8,317 bases of DNA, from NCBI GenBank assembly GCA_027356675.1, contig DAHVXO010000009.1, positions 1 to 8,317 of the forward strand. Direction: 5' to 3'. The translations under genes were made by a program, and so were the position numbers. Of the stretch, positions 6,013 to 8,317 are shown in pieces. Position 1 is the stretch's first letter. Each line of letters opens with the position of its first letter. The notes beneath the pieces are model-generated. The model was not told where the DNA came from, searched no databases, and saw only the letters and a program-made list of their open reading frames with translations. Origin of the DNA: Symbiobacteriaceae bacterium. GTDB taxonomy: Bacteria > Bacillota_E > Symbiobacteriia > Symbiobacteriales > Symbiobacteriaceae.

Positions 6013-7344
6013 ATGATGCGTTCGCTGTATTCAGGGGTGATGGGCCTGCGTGCCCACCAGGTTCGGATGGATGTGATCGGAAATAACATTGCCAATGTGA
6101 ATACCACTGGTTTCAAGGCTTCTCGGGTGAACTTCTCCGACATGTATAACGAGACGCTCGGGGGCGCCGCCTCGCCGACGGCGACCTCCGGCGGCATCAA
6201 CTCGAAGCAGGTGGGCCTGGGCGTTGGCGTTGGTTCGATCGACGTGATCCAGACCGGCGGCAGCTTGCAGGCCACTGGCAAGGTTACAGACCTCGCCATC
6301 CAGGGTGAAGGCTTCTTCGTGCTGAAGGATGGCAACCGGTTTAACTACACCCGGGCCGGCAACTTCGACTTTGACGAGCAGGGCTTCCTGGTCAATCCCG
6401 CAACCGGCCAGCGGGTTCAGGGGTGGCTGCCCAACGCCACCACCGGGACGTTCCCGACCCGAGACGCCTCCACCATAACCGACGTCAAGATCAATAAGAC
6501 CGACAACGTGCTGGCCAAGCCCACCACGAAGGTCACCTTCGACCAGGCGTTGAACGCTGCTTCGCCCATCGGCACGGTCCATACCGCTGCTGCCACAGTC
6601 ATCGACTCCCTGGGCACCAAACACACCTTGACCCTAAACTTCACGAAGGTCGTCAACAACGCTTGGGATCTCACCGCCAAGAACGAGAACGGCGGTGCCA
6701 TCGCCCTGACCAACACTTATGGCGGACCTGCCCCTGGCGCACCCACAATACTACCCGCCCCCGCCGCAGGCACTGCCCGCATCCAGTTCAACCCCGACGG
6801 GTCCCTGATGGATGACGACGGTGTCGCGGCCACGCCGTTGCAGCTCGCCTTGAACTACCCCGTGACCAACGGCGCTGTGACCCCGGTAGCTGTGAATCTT
6901 GACCTGAGCGGGGTGATACAGCCCGCCCTGACTGGCGACGTCAATACCTCGTCGCTGCGCTGGCTGGAGTCTGACGGCTATACCGCCGGCACGCTGACCG
7001 GCATCAGCATCGACGCCCGGGGCGTTGCCACTGGTTACTATAGCAATGGCAGCTTCCGCGCGATTGCCCAGGTCGCCATGGCCAACTTTGCCAACGCCGG
7101 CGGCCTGAACAAGGAACCGGGCAATAACTGGAGCGAGTCCACCAACTCGGGTCTGGCCTTCATTGGCTCTGCCCAGGAGGGAGGACGCGGCAGTGTCGCA
7201 TCGAACAACTTGGAGATGTCCAAAGTCGACCTCGGTGCCGAGTTCACCAATATGATCGTGACCCAGCGTGGCTTTCAGGCCAACTCTCGCATAATCACCA
7301 CCGCCGACGAGATGCTCCAGGAAATCGTCGCCCTCAAGCGGTAG
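6013..7344 (+). CDS. flgE: Flagellar hook protein FlgE
   Basis: FlgE is the exported subunit that polymerises into the hook, the universal joint between rod and filament. The 443-residue product shows the full family layout: the N-terminal rod/hook helix MRSLYSGVMGLRAHQ (2-16) leading to GNNIANVNTTGFKASR (23-38), the central TDLAIQGEGFFVL block (92-104) and NYTRAGNFDFDEQGFLV (111-127), a variable outer domain rich in Thr, Ala and Asn (about 140-310), and the C-terminal helix NLEMSKVDLGAEFTNMIVTQ through GFQANSRIITTADEML (399-435). Large size and the outer domain fit FlgE rather than the shorter rod proteins FlgF or FlgG, and the flgD neighbour agrees. The start is ATG 6013, with ATG 6016 three bases later also possible. 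There are no cysteines. Confidence 0.95.
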   Translation: MMRSLYSGVMGLRAHQVRMDVIGNNIANVNTTGFKASRVNFSDMYNETLGGAASPTATSGGINSKQVGLGVGVGSIDVIQTGGSLQATGKVTDLAIQGEGFFVLKDGNRFNYTRAGNFDFDEQGFLVNPATGQRVQGWLPNATTGTFPTRDASTITDVKINKTDNVLAKPTTKVTFDQALNAASPIGTVHTAAATVIDSLGTKHTLTLNFTKVVNNAWDLTAKNENGGAIALTNTYGGPAPGAPTILPAPAAGTARIQFNPDGSLMDDDGVAATPLQLALNYPVTNGAVTPVAVNLDLSGVIQPALTGDVNTSSLRWLESDGYTAGTLTGISIDARGVATGYYSNGSFRAIAQVAMANFANAGGLNKEPGNNWSESTNSGLAFIGSAQEGGRGSVASNNLEMSKVDLGAEFTNMIVTQRGFQANSRIITTADEMLQEIVALKR

Positions 7345-7358
7345 ATCCCGTTCTACGC

Positions 7359-7387
7359 GCGGGGGCCGCCACCCCGGGGGCCCCCGC
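7359..7387 (+). promoter_or_regulatory. GC-rich hairpin between flgE and the SwrD-like gene
   Basis: GCGGGGGCC (7359-7367) and GGCCCCCGC (7379-7387) form a perfect nine-pair stem with an eleven-base loop, 14 bases after the flgE stop. No U-run follows, and an excellent ribosome binding site begins five bases later at 7393, so it does not look like a simple intrinsic terminator. It may protect the flgE mRNA 3' end, mark a processing point, or attenuate transcription into the motor genes. Confidence 0.5.
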
Positions 7388-7392
7388 TAAAT

Positions 7393-7398
7393 AGGAGG
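7393..7398 (+). promoter_or_regulatory. Ribosome binding site of the SwrD-like gene
   Basis: AGGAGG stands seven bases before ATG 7406, matching the spacing in front of fliI and fliK, and sits immediately after the hairpin at 7359-7387. Confidence 0.85.
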
Positions 7399-7405
7399 CG
7401 CAAAC

Positions 7406-7597
7406 ATGATCAAGGTGACCAGGCTGCGGGCCACGGAGGCCGAGCTGGTAGTCAACGCGGAGCTAATCGAAACCATTGAGGCGACTCCCGACTCCGTCAT
7501 CACCCTGACCACTGGACACAAGATCATTGTGCAGGAGTCAACCGATGAGATCATCCGGCTTGTCGTCGCCTACAAGCGTTCCATTCGCCCGGCGTGA
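7406..7597 (+). CDS. swrD: SwrD/FlbD-family flagellar protein
   Basis: This 63-residue protein belongs to the small FlbD family (PF06289 type), which includes Bacillus subtilis SwrD (formerly YlzI), located after the hook gene in the fla/che operon. SwrD is reported to be needed for full motor power and swarming. The family pattern is visible: MIKVTRL at the N-terminus, then VVNAELIETIEATPDSVITLTTGHKIIVQES, the 'NAELIE.IE..PD..I.L..G.K..V.ES' signature, and a C-terminal helix EIIRLVVAYKRSI. There are no membrane segments or cysteines. The Caulobacter transcription factor also called FlbD is unrelated. Its position directly before motA, separated by 42 bases, fits a motor-related role. The symbol is by homology and operon position. 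Confidence 0.9.
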   Translation: MIKVTRLRATEAELVVNAELIETIEATPDSVITLTTGHKIIVQESTDEIIRLVVAYKRSIRPA

Positions 7598-7625
7598 CCC
7601 TGGGGGCCTCGGATGACCGCTCTCT

Positions 7626-7632
7626 GAGGGGG
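7626..7632 (+). promoter_or_regulatory. Ribosome binding site for the motA TTG start
   Basis: GAGGGGG precedes TTG 7640 by seven bases. It is the only good signal near the beginning of the MotA-like frame and supports this non-ATG start over the ATG at residue 9 (7664), which would remove part of the first membrane helix. Confidence 0.7.
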
Positions 7633-7639
7633 ACGGACT

Positions 7640-8317
7640 TTGGACCTCGCAACGATCGTGGGAATGGCAACCGGCCTGTTCATCATCGCGTATGCGATCA
7701 TCTCCGGTGGTTCGCTCGTAGACTTCGTCAGTATCCCGTCTGTCCTGGTCACGCTGGGGGGAACCCTGGTAGCCACAGTCATCAGCTATCCCCTGCCGAA
7801 GCTCAGAGCGCTGCTGCAACTCGCACGCACCATGCTGAAGCCCCGGGCGGAGGACGTCAGTGAACGGGTGGATACGCTGACGGGTTACGCCGTGATCGCC
7901 CGCCGCGAGGGCATCTTGGCCCTCGAGGGCATGGAAGGCACAGAGACGGACCCGTTCCTCCACAAGGCCTTGCATCTGGCGGTGGATGGCACTGACGTCG
8001 ACGTGATCCGAGCGGTCCTGGAGACCGACCTGGCGTTCCTCGAAGAACGGCACAAGGCGGCAGCCGGCCTCTTTGAGGCCATAGCCACCTACGCTCCGGC
8101 CTTCGGCATGATCGGTTCGCTGATCGGCCTCATCCAGTTGCTGAAGCGGCTGGATGGGGGCGGCATCGGACCCGCCATATCCCTGGCCCTGCTCAGCACG
8201 CTCTACGGGGTCCTGCTGGCGAACCTGGTCTGCCTGCCGGTCGCAGCCAAGCTCCGGATGCACAGTGGTGATGAGATCCTCCGCAAAGAAGTGGTGATCG
8301 AAGGAATCCTTGCCATT
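7640..8317 (+). CDS. motA: Flagellar motor stator protein MotA (3' truncated)
   Basis: MotA forms the pentameric ring around MotB; together they are the ion channel that drives rotation through FliG. From TTG 7640 the frame is open for 226 codons to the window end; about 30-40 residues are probably missing. Four membrane helices are visible: about 4-22 (IVGMATGLFIIAYAII), about 31-50 (SIPSVLVTLGGTLVATVISY), about 149-168 and about 178-202. The large cytoplasmic loop between helices 2 and 3 carries ARREGILALEG (87-97), the region with conserved Arg and Glu that interact with FliG. Helix 3 has the family signature APAFGMIGSLIGLIQ; Pro153 and Pro200 (LVCLPVAAKL) correspond to the two essential prolines of E. 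coli MotA. Ser160 stands where Thr is common. Proton versus sodium use cannot be judged without MotB. motB is expected next. Confidence 0.95.
   Translation, partial: MDLATIVGMATGLFIIAYAIISGGSLVDFVSIPSVLVTLGGTLVATVISYPLPKLRALLQLARTMLKPRAEDVSERVDTLTGYAVIARREGILALEGMEGTETDPFLHKALHLAVDGTDVDVIRAVLETDLAFLEERHKAAAGLFEAIATYAPAFGMIGSLIGLIQLLKRLDGGGIGPAISLALLSTLYGVLLANLVCLPVAAKLRMHSGDEILRKEVVIEGILAI

Noticed and set aside
5961..6081. Short ATG frame overlapping the flgE start
   Set aside because: There is no ribosome binding site and it overlaps the strongly conserved FlgE N-terminus in another frame.
7613..7627. Four-codon frame (ATG to TGA) ending in the motA ribosome binding site
   Set aside because: Too short to distinguish from chance; no evidence that it is translated or couples motA.

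Overview
This window is a continuous stretch of a flagellar operon with every gene on the + strand: the 3' end of fliG, then fliH, fliI, fliJ, a MotE/YlxF-like membrane protein, fliK, flgD, a conserved 'flagellar operon protein' (TIGR02530/DUF3766 type), flgE, a small SwrD/FlbD-family gene, and the 5' part of motA, which runs off the right edge. Both ends are cut inside genes. No RNA genes, mobile elements, CRISPR arrays or attachment sites were seen. The largest space without a gene is about 150 bases, before flgE.

The order fliG-fliH-fliI-fliJ-ylxF-fliK-flgD-(TIGR02530)-flgE-swrD matches the fla/che operon type of Bacillota. The short FlgD (133 residues, without the C-terminal extension of enterobacterial FlgD), the SwrD-type gene and the strong AGGAGG ribosome binding sites with some TTG starts point the same way. 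Base composition is clearly GC-rich, so my inference is a high-GC member of the Bacillota or a neighbouring Gram-positive-type lineage (Limnochordia-, Symbiobacterium- or Sulfobacillus-like). I cannot name the species from sequence alone.

Region by region: 1-316 encodes the torque-generating C-terminal domain of the rotor protein FliG. 300-3004 encodes the cytoplasmic export ATPase complex (FliH stator/regulator, FliI ATPase, FliJ stalk). 3025-3807 encodes a one-pass membrane protein with a coiled coil and an MgtE_N-like tail. 3868-7344 holds the hook-building genes: the ruler and substrate-switch protein FliK, the cap/scaffold FlgD, a conserved protein of unknown role, and the hook subunit FlgE. 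7406-8317 turns to the motor: a SwrD-like protein linked to motor power, then the proton- or sodium-channel stator MotA. Genes overlap or sit a few bases apart and share good ribosome binding sites, so they are probably co-transcribed. No internal promoter was convincingly seen.

I found no wholly new system. The most useful points are two TTG start corrections (fliK, motA), an eight-G run in fliH that could act as a frameshift switch, a perfect run of five GxxxG steps in FliH, a strong hairpin between flgE and the SwrD gene, the SwrD-motA adjacency, and the uncharacterised conserved protein between flgD and flgE.
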